A stretch of 52,023 nt of DNA from a bacterium (GTDB lineage Bacteria; Zixibacteria; MSB-5A5; WJJR01), in assembly GCA_021813505.1 (NCBI GenBank), contig JAKAKI010000009.1, positions 1 through 52,023 of the forward strand. Reading direction: 5' to 3'. A model generated the notes under the pieces. The model did not search any database. It saw nothing but the letters and a program-made list of their open reading frames with translations, and was not told where the DNA came from. How positions within the stretch are numbered: the stretch's first letter is position 1; each line of letters opens with the position of its first letter. Positions 1 to 8,129 of this stretch are shown here, one piece after another. Made by a program: the position numbers and the translations under genes.

Positions 1-2
1 TG

Positions 3-209
3 GAAGCTGCCGGCCGCGGCACCACGACACTGAACGGTGTGAGCTTCCACGGCAGCGCCAGATATGAGAAGGGCCAGTGGGTCGTCGTTTTTGAAATCCC
101 CGTGAGCCAGAGTAAGAACACCCCGATGGCGTTTGCGGTCTGGAATGGATCCCAGGGACAGCGCGATGGACTCAAGTACTACAGTCTGTGGTACGAGGTG
201 GCTCTGTGA
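3..209 (+). CDS. Type II DMSO-reductase-family gamma subunit, heme b-binding, C-terminal end (5' truncated by window)
   Basis: The frame is open from the window edge to the TGA at 207-209, giving about 68 residues. The C-terminal pattern AVWNGSQGQRDGLKYYSLWY matches the heme-b domain of the gamma subunits of ethylbenzene, dimethylsulfide and chlorate/nitrate-type molybdoenzymes, which end in A.WDG..G.R.G.K..S.WY. These are periplasmic electron-transfer subunits bound to a Mo-bisMGD catalytic subunit and a FeS subunit, which would lie upstream. The substrate cannot be told from this fragment. The stop overlaps the start of the TorD-like gene by four bases (GTGA), so the two are translationally coupled and belong to one molybdoenzyme operon. 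Confidence 0.75.
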   Translation, partial: EAAGRGTTTLNGVSFHGSARYEKGQWVVVFEIPVSQSKNTPMAFAVWNGSQGQRDGLKYYSLWYEVAL

Positions 210-847
210 GCGTAAACGGCTCGTACAGATGGAGCACTGTCGAGTTGGCAACCGCCTTCTCATTTGCACACGACTTGTTCCTCCCTCCGGACCCAGGGCA
301 ACACTCAAGATTGGTCGGGGAATCGTGCGCGGCATCCTGGCGCTACTTGGCTGACGTATTCCCGCAGCTCGGCGATCATCTGGACATGCCGTCGGAATTT
401 TCGGATTTCGAATCCCGTTATATCGCCACCTTCGATGTGGGCGTGCCCACGCCCCAAGTGCCCCTTCTTGAATCGCATTACAACAAACGCGACCCTCTTC
501 CCAGAATCCTCCACGAGAACATCCTCTTCTACCAGCAGTTTGGGCTGCGGCTGAGCTCCACGAGCAACGAGAGCGCCGACCATCTGCGCCATCAACTGGA
601 GTTTGTCTCTTATCTCCTCACTCTTCTGGCCAAGGCGGAGAGCCACCAAGACTCTGTCAACCGGGATCAGGCGGGGCAGATCCGCCGGGCAATTAACGAC
701 TACACATCACGCCATCTGCTCACCTGGCTGCCACAAGCTGTGGCGGCGGGCAACGACGCTCCGCTGGCAGCAGCAGGACAGGCCCTGGAGTTAGCCTTGG
801 AATTGACACAGGCTGCACTGAAGCACACCGAATCCACGATACCGTGA
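206..847 (+). CDS. TorD/DmsD/NarJ-type molybdoenzyme chaperone
   Basis: 213 residues from a GTG at 206 that overlaps the preceding stop; an in-frame GTG at 188 is possible but would overlap more. The protein is all-helical, with a central PLLESHYNKRDPLPRIL segment followed by FYQQFGL and SADHLRHQLEFVSYLL. This is the usual core of TorD-family chaperones: the Y-x(n)-F-x(2)-FGL region and the D/E-H-x(2)-xxLEFM motif. Such proteins bind the twin-arginine leader and help insert molybdenum cofactor into DMSO-reductase-family enzymes in the cytoplasm. The GTGA overlap with the gamma-subunit gene supports this. It appears to be the last gene of the operon; the accessory region starts downstream. Confidence 0.8.
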   Translation: MSVNGSYRWSTVELATAFSFAHDLFLPPDPGQHSRLVGESCAASWRYLADVFPQLGDHLDMPSEFSDFESRYIATFDVGVPTPQVPLLESHYNKRDPLPRILHENILFYQQFGLRLSSTSNESADHLRHQLEFVSYLLTLLAKAESHQDSVNRDQAGQIRRAINDYTSRHLLTWLPQAVAAGNDAPLAAAGQALELALELTQAALKHTESTIP

Positions 848-948
848 TGCAGGGGCATTCCCGCGGGTTTGCATCGTCCCCCACCTCTTCCAAGTTCTGA
901 CTCAAAGCTAAGTCGCGCTGTTATCGAGCGCAATGCCGCCCCCACCAT

Positions 949-986
949 CTCACCTTGGACGCCGGGGCGGAAAAGTGATCTCCCCG
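949..986. repeat. Dispersed short repeat, copy 1
   Basis: A stretch containing CACCTTGGACGCCGGGGCGG is similar, with a few mismatches and a 2-base gap, to 14112-14151. The similarity extends weakly to the left of both copies. No gene is credible between 848 and about 1080, and this copy is the only structure I see there. Confidence 0.4.
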
Positions 987-1080
987 CCAGATTGCCTGCG
1001 CGTCTGATCAAGGCTGAATCCGAACACCGGCTTGAGGCCCCCGCAATCCAGGGCATCTCACTAGCTTCCTTAGCTCGGAT

Positions 1081-1490
1081 GCCGCTCGCGCTGAACGGCC
1101 ACGGATTCGACGATAAGAGTGGGTGTTCCTCAATCCGGGGCTGGTCGCCATGCTGGCCGACTACCTCCCCCACGGCTGTGCTCTGGGCAGGCGTGAAAGC
1201 GGCGCTGAAGCAAACGTGGCGGCAGTGTGCCCCTGATTCGGTCCATATCCGGGCAACGGCTGCATGCCCGGCAGATTCAGTTAACCTTCGCCCGATGGCT
1301 CAAGCTGGCCCGGATCACGCGACTATTCTCGGTGCATTATCTGCGCCACTCGTTTGGCACGAACCTATACCAGAAGACGGGCGACCTCTACTTCGTCCAG
1401 CGAGTGCTGGGGCACAGGCAAATAACGACCACGGAGATCTATGCCAGAGTCTCGGACGACGCCCTCAGGCAGGCCGTAGGTGCGGTTTGA
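1081..1490 (+). pseudogene. Tyrosine recombinase 3' fragment (tail 1), frameshifted
   Basis: Homologous to the C-terminal half of the intact recombinase at 26053-26946. About 1090-1120 resembles the G-L-N-V-G-D-I-D region, 1123-1155 encodes VFLNPGLVAMLADYL, and after a frameshift 1227-1490 encodes the catalytic end with H-x-x-R (YLRHSFGT), LGHRQ and TTEIYARVSD. The stop at 1488-1490 is in the same relative place as in the intact gene. The N-terminal half is missing, so it cannot be active. It is the longest of several such tails in the window. Confidence 0.8.
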
Positions 1491-1520
1491 TGTCAGCCTG
1501 AGTTCTCGATGCACTCTAAC

Positions 1521-1919
1521 TTACTTCAATGCCGAGGCAACCGCCGCGGTGTCGATGTATTCCCTGAATTGGCTGACCTTCCCTTGACGAAGCGTGAACA
1601 TATGGACCCAGTTGGCCTCATAGGGGCGCTTCGTCGCTCGGGCTTCACCCCGCTCATAGCCGAACACGACCACCGTGTCACCATCGGCCACGAATTCCCG
1701 CGGCTCAAACTGCTGAATGTCCAGGCAAGTCCCTAATGCGGTAAAGAACTCCGCCACCTGTTCGCGACCGTGGCGCATACCGGCATACGGGATCACCGGC
1801 GGGCCAAAGACTTGCCAGTCAACATCGTCGGACAAGGCGCTCAGAACCGCCGCGATGTCCGCTCGTCCAAAAGATGCGTAGATGTCCTGGACGAACTGAA
1901 TAGCTCGTGATTTCTCCAT
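1521..1919 (-). CDS. SnoaL-like / NTF2-fold protein
   Basis: 132 residues beginning MEKSRAIQFVQDIYASFGR and continuing with a DVDWQVFGPP segment, a G-x-E-Q-V-A-E-F-F helix and a final GKVSQFREYIDT. This is the standard plan of stand-alone SnoaL-like domains (ketosteroid-isomerase superfamily, about 130 aa). Members include isomerases, cyclases and many proteins of unknown role that bind small hydrophobic ligands in an alpha+beta barrel; the substrate cannot be predicted. The gene lies on the minus strand between recombinase tails 1 and 2, which are both on the plus strand, so it looks like captured cargo. Confidence 0.75.
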   Translation of the reverse strand: MEKSRAIQFVQDIYASFGRADIAAVLSALSDDVDWQVFGPPVIPYAGMRHGREQVAEFFTALGTCLDIQQFEPREFVADGDTVVVFGYERGEARATKRPYEANWVHMFTLRQGKVSQFREYIDTAAVASALK

Positions 1920-1985
1920 GGCAATCGACTCCCTTCATCTCCCCTTGGAGAAAGGATATCAAGCCAGTTCTCTTTATACCAGTGG

Positions 1986-2129
1986 TTTGCGGCCACCGAT
2001 CCCCAGTACCAGAAGACCGGCGACCTGTACCTCGTACAGCGGGCGTTGGGGCACAGGCAAATCACTACCACCGAGATCAATACGCGGGTCAGCGATCAGT
2101 CGCTGAGGCAGGCGCTACAATCGCCGTAG
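1986..2129 (+). pseudogene. Tyrosine recombinase tail 2
   Basis: Reads YQKTGDLYLVQRALGHRQI, then TTTEINTRVSDQSLRQAL and a TAG at 2127-2129. The catalytic Tyr position is changed to Asn (EIN for EIY). Recognisable homology starts near 2007, with a weaker match from 1986. It lies between the SnoaL-like and 2H-phosphoesterase cargo genes. Confidence 0.8.
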
Positions 2130-2179
2130 GTAGCTCTGTCGGTCTTGCCCAGATTGAACCGCCAACTTATCCTCGCAAC

Positions 2180-2749
2180 ATGTCGATCGGCGAAACGGCG
2201 TTGGTCATTTTGGTTTCGGAGGCGGAATCGGTTGTCGGTGCATTTCGAGACCTTTACGACCCGTCCGCCTCCGAAGGTATGCCTGCTCACATCACGATAC
2301 TCTACCCGTTCCTCCCTGCCCATCGAGTGGACGCCATACTGATCCGAAAGCTCGAGGGTTTGTTTCGTGGATTTCCAGGATTCGCGTTCACGCTGCGAAG
2401 AACGGCGGAGTTTCCAGGTGTCCTGTACCTTCGGCCGGAGCCAGATCAACCATTTCGGGATCTGACCCGATTGATCCAGACCCAGTTTCCCGACTACCCG
2501 CCATACAGTGGTGCGTACTCCGACATTGTGCCCCACTTGAGCGTGATCTTCAGTAGCGATCCGCAACTCCTGGGGGCCGCTACAGAGGAATTCCATCGAT
2601 CGAATCCCCACGGCATTCTTATCAGATGTCACGCAAGATCGGTCGCCCTCATGGCCAATCATTCAGGACGCTGGCAACACGAGGCAACACTGAGCCTTCG
2701 GAGGGAGTGTGAATGCCCTGACAACGGCATGTCGACCGCGCCGCTGTAA
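2180..2749 (+). CDS. 2'-5' RNA ligase / 2H phosphoesterase family protein
   Basis: 189 residues from the ATG at 2180. Two H-x-[ST]-x motifs, HITI at residue 37 and HLSV at residue 119, are the catalytic pair of the 2H phosphoesterase (LigT-like) superfamily; the length fits. Such enzymes hydrolyse or form 2',5'- or cyclic phosphodiester bonds in RNA or small nucleotides. The ATG lacks a clear Shine-Dalgarno. The frame stays open upstream to the recombinase tail, so an earlier start cannot be excluded. It ends one base before recombinase tail 3 starts, so it sits alone between two tails. Confidence 0.75.
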   Translation: MSIGETALVILVSEAESVVGAFRDLYDPSASEGMPAHITILYPFLPAHRVDAILIRKLEGLFRGFPGFAFTLRRTAEFPGVLYLRPEPDQPFRDLTRLIQTQFPDYPPYSGAYSDIVPHLSVIFSSDPQLLGAATEEFHRSNPHGILIRCHARSVALMANHSGRWQHEATLSLRRECECPDNGMSTAPL

Positions 2750-2865
2750 GAGCAAACCGGCGACCTGTATCTTGTGCAGAGGGCACTCGGGCGCCGGCAG
2801 ATCAGGATGACCGAAATCTATGCCCCAGAAGGATCAGAGTCTCAGCAACACCGTCGGGCTCTTGA
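2750..2865 (+). pseudogene. Tyrosine recombinase tail 3 with small insertion
   Basis: Directly abuts the stop of the 2H gene. It encodes EQTGDLYLVQRALGRRQIRM and then TEIYA. About 11 bases (roughly 2827-2837) appear inserted, after which the RVS sequence resumes and runs to a TGA at 2863-2865, close to the position of the normal stop. The left edge, at the KTGDL codons, is close to the left edge of clear homology in tail 2. Confidence 0.7.
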
Positions 2866-3005
2866 CCTCTCGCAATGGACTTTTTTCGATTGGGATCGAA
2901 TTTTCGTGCATGGTGCTCCCCGCGGGTGTGATTTTCGGGGTCGTCCGACGAATCATAGGATGTAGCGGGCGCAAACTGGCGCCGCCAACCTAATGGTCGC
3001 TCCCG

Positions 3006-3515
3006 ATGTCGATACCCACACACCAAGATCGGTTTCTGCAGCTTCTCGACAAGCACAGGAAGATTCTCTACAAAGTGGCGACCGGTTACTGTCGTAATCC
3101 CGCCGATCGTCCGGACTTAGAGCAGGAGATTGTCCTTCAGCTTTGGCGGTCATTCGACCGGTACGATGACCGCTACCGATTCTCCACCTGGATGTACCGC
3201 ATCGCTCTCAACGTTGCCATCTCCTTCTATCGCAGCGAAACCCGCCGCTCTCGTCACACCGTCGCAGCTGATGACTCCATCCTGGAGATTGCGGAAGACA
3301 AGGCCGAGTCAGGGGAAATGGACAAGAGTCTCCAGCTCTTGCACCAGTTCATAGCCCGGCTTGACGAGCTTGACCGGGCGCTTATCCTCCTCTATCTGGA
3401 CGAAAACCGATACGACACGATTGCCGAGATCCTCGGGATCTCCGAAACTAACGTCGGCACCAAGATCAGCCGTATCAAAGAACGGCTCCGGTGCGACTTT
3501 TTGAACTCAGCTTGA
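3006..3515 (+). CDS. ECF-type RNA polymerase sigma factor
   Basis: 169 residues. Region 2 (about residues 10-85) includes DLEQEIVLQLWRSFDRY and FSTWMYRIALNVAISFYR, the -10 recognition helices of sigma-70 group 4 proteins. Region 4 (about 110-165) ends with YDTIAEILGISETNVGTKIS, a helix-turn-helix for -35 binding. No region 1 or 3 is present. The start lacks a good Shine-Dalgarno. Upstream, near 2925-2955, TGTGATTTTC and CGTCCGACGAAT could form a self-recognised ECF promoter, but this is only suggestive. The next gene starts 17 bases later and encodes a membrane protein, as is common for an ECF sigma factor with its membrane partner. Confidence 0.9.
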   Translation: MSIPTHQDRFLQLLDKHRKILYKVATGYCRNPADRPDLEQEIVLQLWRSFDRYDDRYRFSTWMYRIALNVAISFYRSETRRSRHTVAADDSILEIAEDKAESGEMDKSLQLLHQFIARLDELDRALILLYLDENRYDTIAEILGISETNVGTKISRIKERLRCDFLNSA

Positions 3516-3531
3516 AATAGGAGCTACCAAC

Positions 3532-4206
3532 ATGGAACTCGACGACTTGAAGCAGAAGTGGGTGGATCACGACCGGAGGCTGAATCAACACATCCGATTG
3601 AATACCCATCTATTAAACCTATCCGGAAGGAGCAAGGCGAAAACAGCGATGCGGCGATTGTCCCGATGGCTCTGGTTCGAAGTGCTGCTCGACTTCGCGG
3701 TTCTCCTCTGGCTTGGCTCGTTTATTGCGGGGCATGTGGATCAGGCTCGCTTCTTCTTGCCGGCGGCAGCTATCCATCTGTCCGTCATATTGCTGCTGGT
3801 AGCCGGCATCCATCAAATCATCTCAATCGCCCAGATCGACTACGCGGCGCCGATCGTGAAAATTCAAAGGCGACTTGAAGAGCTCCGAGTCTGGCGGCTT
3901 CGTGTCACTATGCTTGCCCTTCTTCTCGCACCCCTGCTCTGGACGCCACTTCTGGTAGTGACCCTCAAAAGTCTGTTCAATGTCAACGTGTACGCAGTCG
4001 TCACGGGTGCCTGGCTTGCTGCGAATCTGGCCTTCGGGCTTGCCGTCATATTTCTGGCGGTCTGGGTTTCGAGGCGTTACGCGGACCGGATCAAGCGATT
4101 CCCCTTCGTGCAAAAGCTTATGAGCGACATCACAGGTCAAAGCCTGAAGTCTGCTTCTCGTTTTCTGAACTCACTGGCCGATTTCGAGGAGGAGTGCGTT
4201 CAATAG
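3532..4206 (+). CDS. Four-TM membrane protein, probable anti-sigma partner
   Basis: 224 residues with a good Shine-Dalgarno (AGGAG, about 3520). A soluble N-terminal part of about 45 residues begins MELDDLKQKWVDHDRRL, followed by four hydrophobic segments near residues 48-70, 74-98, 128-147 and 155-180 and a charged C-terminus. No zinc anti-sigma HxxxCxxC motif is present. An N-terminal acidic helix starting ELDDLK.W followed by TM helices is a recurring design for genes just downstream of ECF sigma factors, so I infer that it binds or tethers the sigma factor. It was probably co-captured with the sigma gene as one cassette. Confidence 0.6.
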   Translation: MELDDLKQKWVDHDRRLNQHIRLNTHLLNLSGRSKAKTAMRRLSRWLWFEVLLDFAVLLWLGSFIAGHVDQARFFLPAAAIHLSVILLLVAGIHQIISIAQIDYAAPIVKIQRRLEELRVWRLRVTMLALLLAPLLWTPLLVVTLKSLFNVNVYAVVTGAWLAANLAFGLAVIFLAVWVSRRYADRIKRFPFVQKLMSDITGQSLKSASRFLNSLADFEEECVQ

Positions 4207-5837
4207 AGCCCGGCCGACACTTGATGCAACGGCTAATCGGCAACCGGCAGATCACTACAATGGAGATCTACGCGCGGTTGAGCGATGAAGCGTTCATGAG
4301 TGCGGTGTGTCAGGCCATCTACACCCGCAAGTCTACCGACACCGGACTGGATTCCGAATTCTCCTCCATCGACAACCAGAGAGAGGCGTGTGAGGCCTTC
4401 ATCCGCTCCCAACGGGAGGAAGGTTGGGTTCTGAACGAGGAGCGGTTTGATGACGGGGGGTTCAGTGGCGGCACCATTGAACGCCCCGCCCTCAGGCGGC
4501 TCTTGCTGTTGGTGAAGGCTGGGGAGATTGACTGTGTGGTGGTCTACAAGATTGACCGGCTGTCACGCTCCCTGTTGGATTTCGTCCGGCTGTTGGAGTT
4601 GTTCGAATCCAAGAAGATTGCCTTTGTGGCGGTCACCCAGCAGATCAATACCACGACCTCGGCCGGGCGGCTGATGCTGAATGTCCTGATCAGCTTCGCC
4701 CAATTCGAAAGGGAGCTGTGCAGTGAGCGCACCCGGGAGAAGATTCACGCCGCAAGAAAGAAAGGCAGGTACACGGGCGGGACTCCGCCCTTGGGCTACA
4801 GCATCAATCCCATTACGCACCAATTGGAGGTCGCTCCCGAAGAGGCCACCATGATCCGGGAGTTATTCGAGTTGTACCTCGAACACCGGTCCTTGTTGGC
4901 GGTGGTGAAGGTTGTGAACGCCCGTGGCTGGGTGCGGAAATCCTGGCTGACCGCAAGGCAAGAACTGCGGGGCGGGAAGGCACTCAACAAAGTCTATCTC
5001 CAGCGCTTGCTGACGAATCCGCTGTACTTGGGCAAGGCCTTCCTGAAAGGAGACCTCTATCCCGGGTTGCATGAAGCGATTGTCGACGAGGAGACCTTCA
5101 ATCAGGTGGGGGCACTGTTGGTCGCCAACCGCAATTACGCTGACCCCTCACGGCGCTGCCACGGCAACGCCCTGTTGCGGGGATTGGTGCGTTGTGGCCG
5201 TTGTGGGGCGGTCATGGCGCACACCTGGACCCGCAAAGGGGGCAGGAGATACTCCTACCTGGGCTGCAACACCGCGCAGAAGCAGGGCCGTTCAGCCTGT
5301 CCCACACCGACGCTCCCGGCAGGAGACGTTGAAGCAGCAGTCATCAACGAGATCAAGCGGCTGGCGCAGGATCCGGCGTTGATCGATCAAGTATTCGCCG
5401 AAGCCCTGGAGCAAGCCAAGCAGAACCGGGAGCTTCTGGAGATGGACCGAACCCGCCTGTTGCGGCAGCGGGAGCAGCGCGAAGAAGCCATCAAGCGGCT
5501 GGTGTCTTCGCTGGAGAGTCCTGAGGGCCAGTCCCCCGCGGTGATCGGACAGAGAATCGGCGAACGCCAAGCCGAGATCGCGCAACTCAACCTCCGTTTG
5601 CAGGACGTGGAGCAAGAACTCAACACCCTCACGTCCCAGACCCTCGACCGCGACCACCTCGCGCAAACCCTCGCTCAGTTCACCGACCTGTGGGACGTCC
5701 TCTACCCCATCGAGCAGGTCAAGCTGGTACGGTCGGTGATTGAGACGGTTGTGTACCATGATGAGGCGGAGAGGTTTGAGATACGGTTCCGGTTTACCGG
5801 CGATACAAGGGAGGTCACTCCCGCGCGAGCCGAATGA
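4194..5837 (+). CDS. Large serine recombinase (resolvase-recombinase-zinc ribbon-coiled coil), N-terminus fused to integrase tail 4
   Basis: 547 codons. The resolvase domain begins at AIYTRKSTDTGL; the catalytic Ser is the TCT codon at 4332. The motif IDRLSRSLLDFVRLLELFE and the EFSSIDNQREACEAF helix are intact. A Recombinase domain (PPLGYSINP onwards), a zinc ribbon (VRCGRCGAVMAH and a later C..C pair) and a long C-terminal coiled coil (about residues 390-490) follow. Length and order fit phage or ICE serine integrases. The first 37 or so codons encode a tyrosine-recombinase tail (LIGNRQITTMEIYARLSDEA), so the true start may be ATG 4296 or GTG 4305. A close homologue lies at 43196-44806. Unlike that copy, this one lacks an upstream DUF2924 gene. 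Confidence 0.85.
   Translation: MRSIEPGRHLMQRLIGNRQITTMEIYARLSDEAFMSAVCQAIYTRKSTDTGLDSEFSSIDNQREACEAFIRSQREEGWVLNEERFDDGGFSGGTIERPALRRLLLLVKAGEIDCVVVYKIDRLSRSLLDFVRLLELFESKKIAFVAVTQQINTTTSAGRLMLNVLISFAQFERELCSERTREKIHAARKKGRYTGGTPPLGYSINPITHQLEVAPEEATMIRELFELYLEHRSLLAVVKVVNARGWVRKSWLTARQELRGGKALNKVYLQRLLTNPLYLGKAFLKGDLYPGLHEAIVDEETFNQVGALLVANRNYADPSRRCHGNALLRGLVRCGRCGAVMAHTWTRKGGRRYSYLGCNTAQKQGRSACPTPTLPAGDVEAAVINEIKRLAQDPALIDQVFAEALEQAKQNRELLEMDRTRLLRQREQREEAIKRLVSSLESPEGQSPAVIGQRIGERQAEIAQLNLRLQDVEQELNTLTSQTLDRDHLAQTLAQFTDLWDVLYPIEQVKLVRSVIETVVYHDEAERFEIRFRFTGDTREVTPARAE
4206..4313 (+). pseudogene. Tyrosine recombinase tail 4, in frame with the serine recombinase
   Basis: Encodes RHLMQRLIGNRQITTMEIYA then RLSDEAFMSAVCQ, clearly homologous to the intact recombinase end. 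The expected stop is missing and the frame runs straight into the serine recombinase catalytic domain. The junction lies near 4305-4316. Confidence 0.75.
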
Positions 5838-6168
5838 CAATAGAACGAGTTGGGGTTGCCACGGTCGGGAACGCCCCTGCACTGAAAACCTGACCAATTG
5901 GACTCCAGAAGCTATGTTCTTCACAATCGCCAGCCAAGATGCTTTGACGCTTCAGAATACCGCTGCGCGTCCAGCACGCAGGCATCCTTTGGGGTCGGTA
6001 CGCGTTCGCGTAAGCCTCGCGCAAAAAAGGACCTGACCCCTCTTGACATCACGTGAGATCCCGGTAAGTTGCAAATGCAGACACGATCATCCGGCGCGAC
6101 ATCATCCGACCGCAGGGCCGGGAAGTAGTTATTGCCGGGTATGGCAGGTATCACACTGGAGGTGAGCC
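5838..6168. other. Intergenic region, possible promoter
   Basis: No credible gene. A TTGACA at 6043-6048 could be a -35 box, but the matching -10 (TAAGTT, about 16 bases on) is poor. A good Shine-Dalgarno, GGAGGTGAG (6158-6166), belongs to the next gene. Nothing else recognised. Confidence 0.35.
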
Positions 6169-8109
6169 ATGCGCAAGACGCTGGCGTTGGTGTTGTGGGC
6201 AGGTGCAACTGTGGGTGCATTGGTGCATCTGGGTCAGACAGAGACTGCATACGGTGCAGCGAACACGGTTAATCGAACGAACGTGCCGCCGGTACTCAAC
6301 TTCCAAGGGGTTCTGCGCAACCTCTCCGGCAATCCCGTCCCTGATGGGAGTTACAATATGACCTTCAGCTTGTGGAGCGACTCAGTGGCAGGCGCCGAGC
6401 TGTGGACGGAGACGCAGGCAGTCCTGGTCGCGGGCAGTGTGCTCGACGCCTCGCTGGGTCAATCGATCTCCTTGCCGCAGAGCGTGTATTCGTCCCCGCT
6501 CTACCTGCAGATTCAGGTGGGGGGGGATCCACCCCTGTCGCGACGGATCAGGCTTCTGAGCACGCCCTACGCCCTGATCTCATCGGCGGTGAGCGGCGAC
6601 ATCGTAACCGGGCCAGGGGAGCTGCTCATCCCCCAGACGACGCCAGGGCACAAGTACGTGGACATCGTTTCGGCAGATTCCCTGGTTGGTCTTCAGGTAA
6701 CGGACAACAATGTCCCGGCCAAGTGCGCGATGGTTGTCGACACCGGCGGGGCGGTTCTGACCCTGAATCGGGATAGTTCACCGGGGATGGAGTCGATTCT
6801 CAATGGGTATGTGGGGGATCGGAAGGCGGTGATGGACCTTTACGCGGGCGGGGGACTCGGAGCGGGATCTTTCTTCGACGTTTCCGTGGACGGCAAGCGG
6901 GAGCGTGTGGACATGACCATGGCATCAGGAGGAGGATTCGCCACCCAGTCGTACTTTGATGCCTTCGCCGACGCCATGGGCGGCACGCGCCGACGGGTCA
7001 AGGCTTCCCCCAATACCATCCAGTCTTTCTTCGATGTCTTCGTCACGGGTGGCCGCGGCGCGCTGAGTCTTCGCGCCGGACATCCGTTGGGGGTGGGATC
7101 GCAGTTCGAAGTCCTGGCGGCCACAGACACATGCAAGGTCGCCCTCCACCCAGGAGAAGGTGGTGCACCACAGGGCGCCTTCTGTGACCTCACGGTCACT
7201 GAATACCAGGGCAGAATGCGGCTTGGTCCCGCGAATCAGGAGTACCTGATTGCCGCCGCCGACACCACTGGTGGTTACCTCACTCTGCGGACCCCGGCGG
7301 GAGACACGTGCGTGATTCTCAGTCAGGCGAGGAATTTCCTGGAAGTCTTTCATGGGCCAACCCTCCCGCCGGGCTCCTATGACCGGGTCGGATGGGATTT
7401 TCGACCGGAAGGAATGGTCGTGGTTGGGAAGGACAACATGGGAACCGTCCACGACACCAACGCGGTACTCAGTGCGTACGGTGATCTGAATCTTCGTGGC
7501 GCCTGCAGCGCCGCCGGCGGAGCCGCGTTGGGTCCAGGATCTGTCCACTTTGGCACTACCAGTGTCGCGGCGGGACGAAACGCCAAGGCCAATCACACCG
7601 GCACCTTCGTGTGGGGGGATGACCAAGCCACCAACGTGGTCTCCACCGGCAGCAACCAATTCGTCGTGCGCGCCTCCGGCGGTGTCTGGATGGGCACCAA
7701 CGACGCGGTCGGCATACCTGCCGTCGATTTCCTCAGCACGTCCACGGGTGCTCATCTGACAACCGGCGGCGTCTGGACCAATTCCTGCGATGCCGCCAGG
7801 AAAGAGAACTTCACATCGGTTGATCGCGGCGACCTGCTGGAGAGAATTGCCGCCCTGCCGATCACGCGCTGGAACTACAAAGGGGAGAGCGCTCAAGTTC
7901 AGCACATCGGTCCTACGGGCCAGGACTTCTATCGATTATTCGGTCTGGGCACCGACGAGAAATCGATCTCGACTATCGATCCGCCAGGGGTCGCGCTGGC
8001 GGCAATCCAGGCGCTGTATGAGCAGCAGAAGTCAGAGAACCGGCAACTGCGTGAACAGATCGCTGAACTGCGCGAGATGATTCGTGCCCAAGCAGACAAA
8101 AGGAAGTGA
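6169..8109 (+). CDS. Secreted protein with C-terminal S74 'tail fibre' chaperone domain
   Basis: 646 residues with a Sec signal peptide (MRKTLALVLWAGATVGALVH; cleavage near AYGA). Residues about 42-130 (VLNFQGVLRNLSGNPVPDGS) match an N-terminal domain common in secreted proteins of environmental bacteria. The middle is repetitive beta-strand (SFFDV.V.G.R and SQF.V motifs), as expected for a trimeric beta-prism fibre. The C-terminus from about residue 535 is an S74 intramolecular chaperone: DAARKENF, then LPITRWNYKG, GPTGQDFYRLFG and a final coiled coil. In self-cleaving members the sequence is S-D-x-R-x-K-E-N; here Cys540 stands in the Ser position with Ser539 just before it, so cleavage is uncertain. 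It precedes a dockerin gene and forms a surface-protein cluster with it. Confidence 0.8.
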   Translation: MRKTLALVLWAGATVGALVHLGQTETAYGAANTVNRTNVPPVLNFQGVLRNLSGNPVPDGSYNMTFSLWSDSVAGAELWTETQAVLVAGSVLDASLGQSISLPQSVYSSPLYLQIQVGGDPPLSRRIRLLSTPYALISSAVSGDIVTGPGELLIPQTTPGHKYVDIVSADSLVGLQVTDNNVPAKCAMVVDTGGAVLTLNRDSSPGMESILNGYVGDRKAVMDLYAGGGLGAGSFFDVSVDGKRERVDMTMASGGGFATQSYFDAFADAMGGTRRRVKASPNTIQSFFDVFVTGGRGALSLRAGHPLGVGSQFEVLAATDTCKVALHPGEGGAPQGAFCDLTVTEYQGRMRLGPANQEYLIAAADTTGGYLTLRTPAGDTCVILSQARNFLEVFHGPTLPPGSYDRVGWDFRPEGMVVVGKDNMGTVHDTNAVLSAYGDLNLRGACSAAGGAALGPGSVHFGTTSVAAGRNAKANHTGTFVWGDDQATNVVSTGSNQFVVRASGGVWMGTNDAVGIPAVDFLSTSTGAHLTTGGVWTNSCDAARKENFTSVDRGDLLERIAALPITRWNYKGESAQVQHIGPTGQDFYRLFGLGTDEKSISTIDPPGVALAAIQALYEQQKSENRQLREQIAELREMIRAQADKRK

Positions 8110-8129
8110 TCTCGGGAGGGTTCGTCGCG

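Noticed and set aside
869-1501. 210-codon plus-strand frame over recombinase tail 1
   Set aside because: It is out of frame with the recombinase homology for most of its length and has no protein-like composition; the interval is better explained as a frameshifted int fragment.
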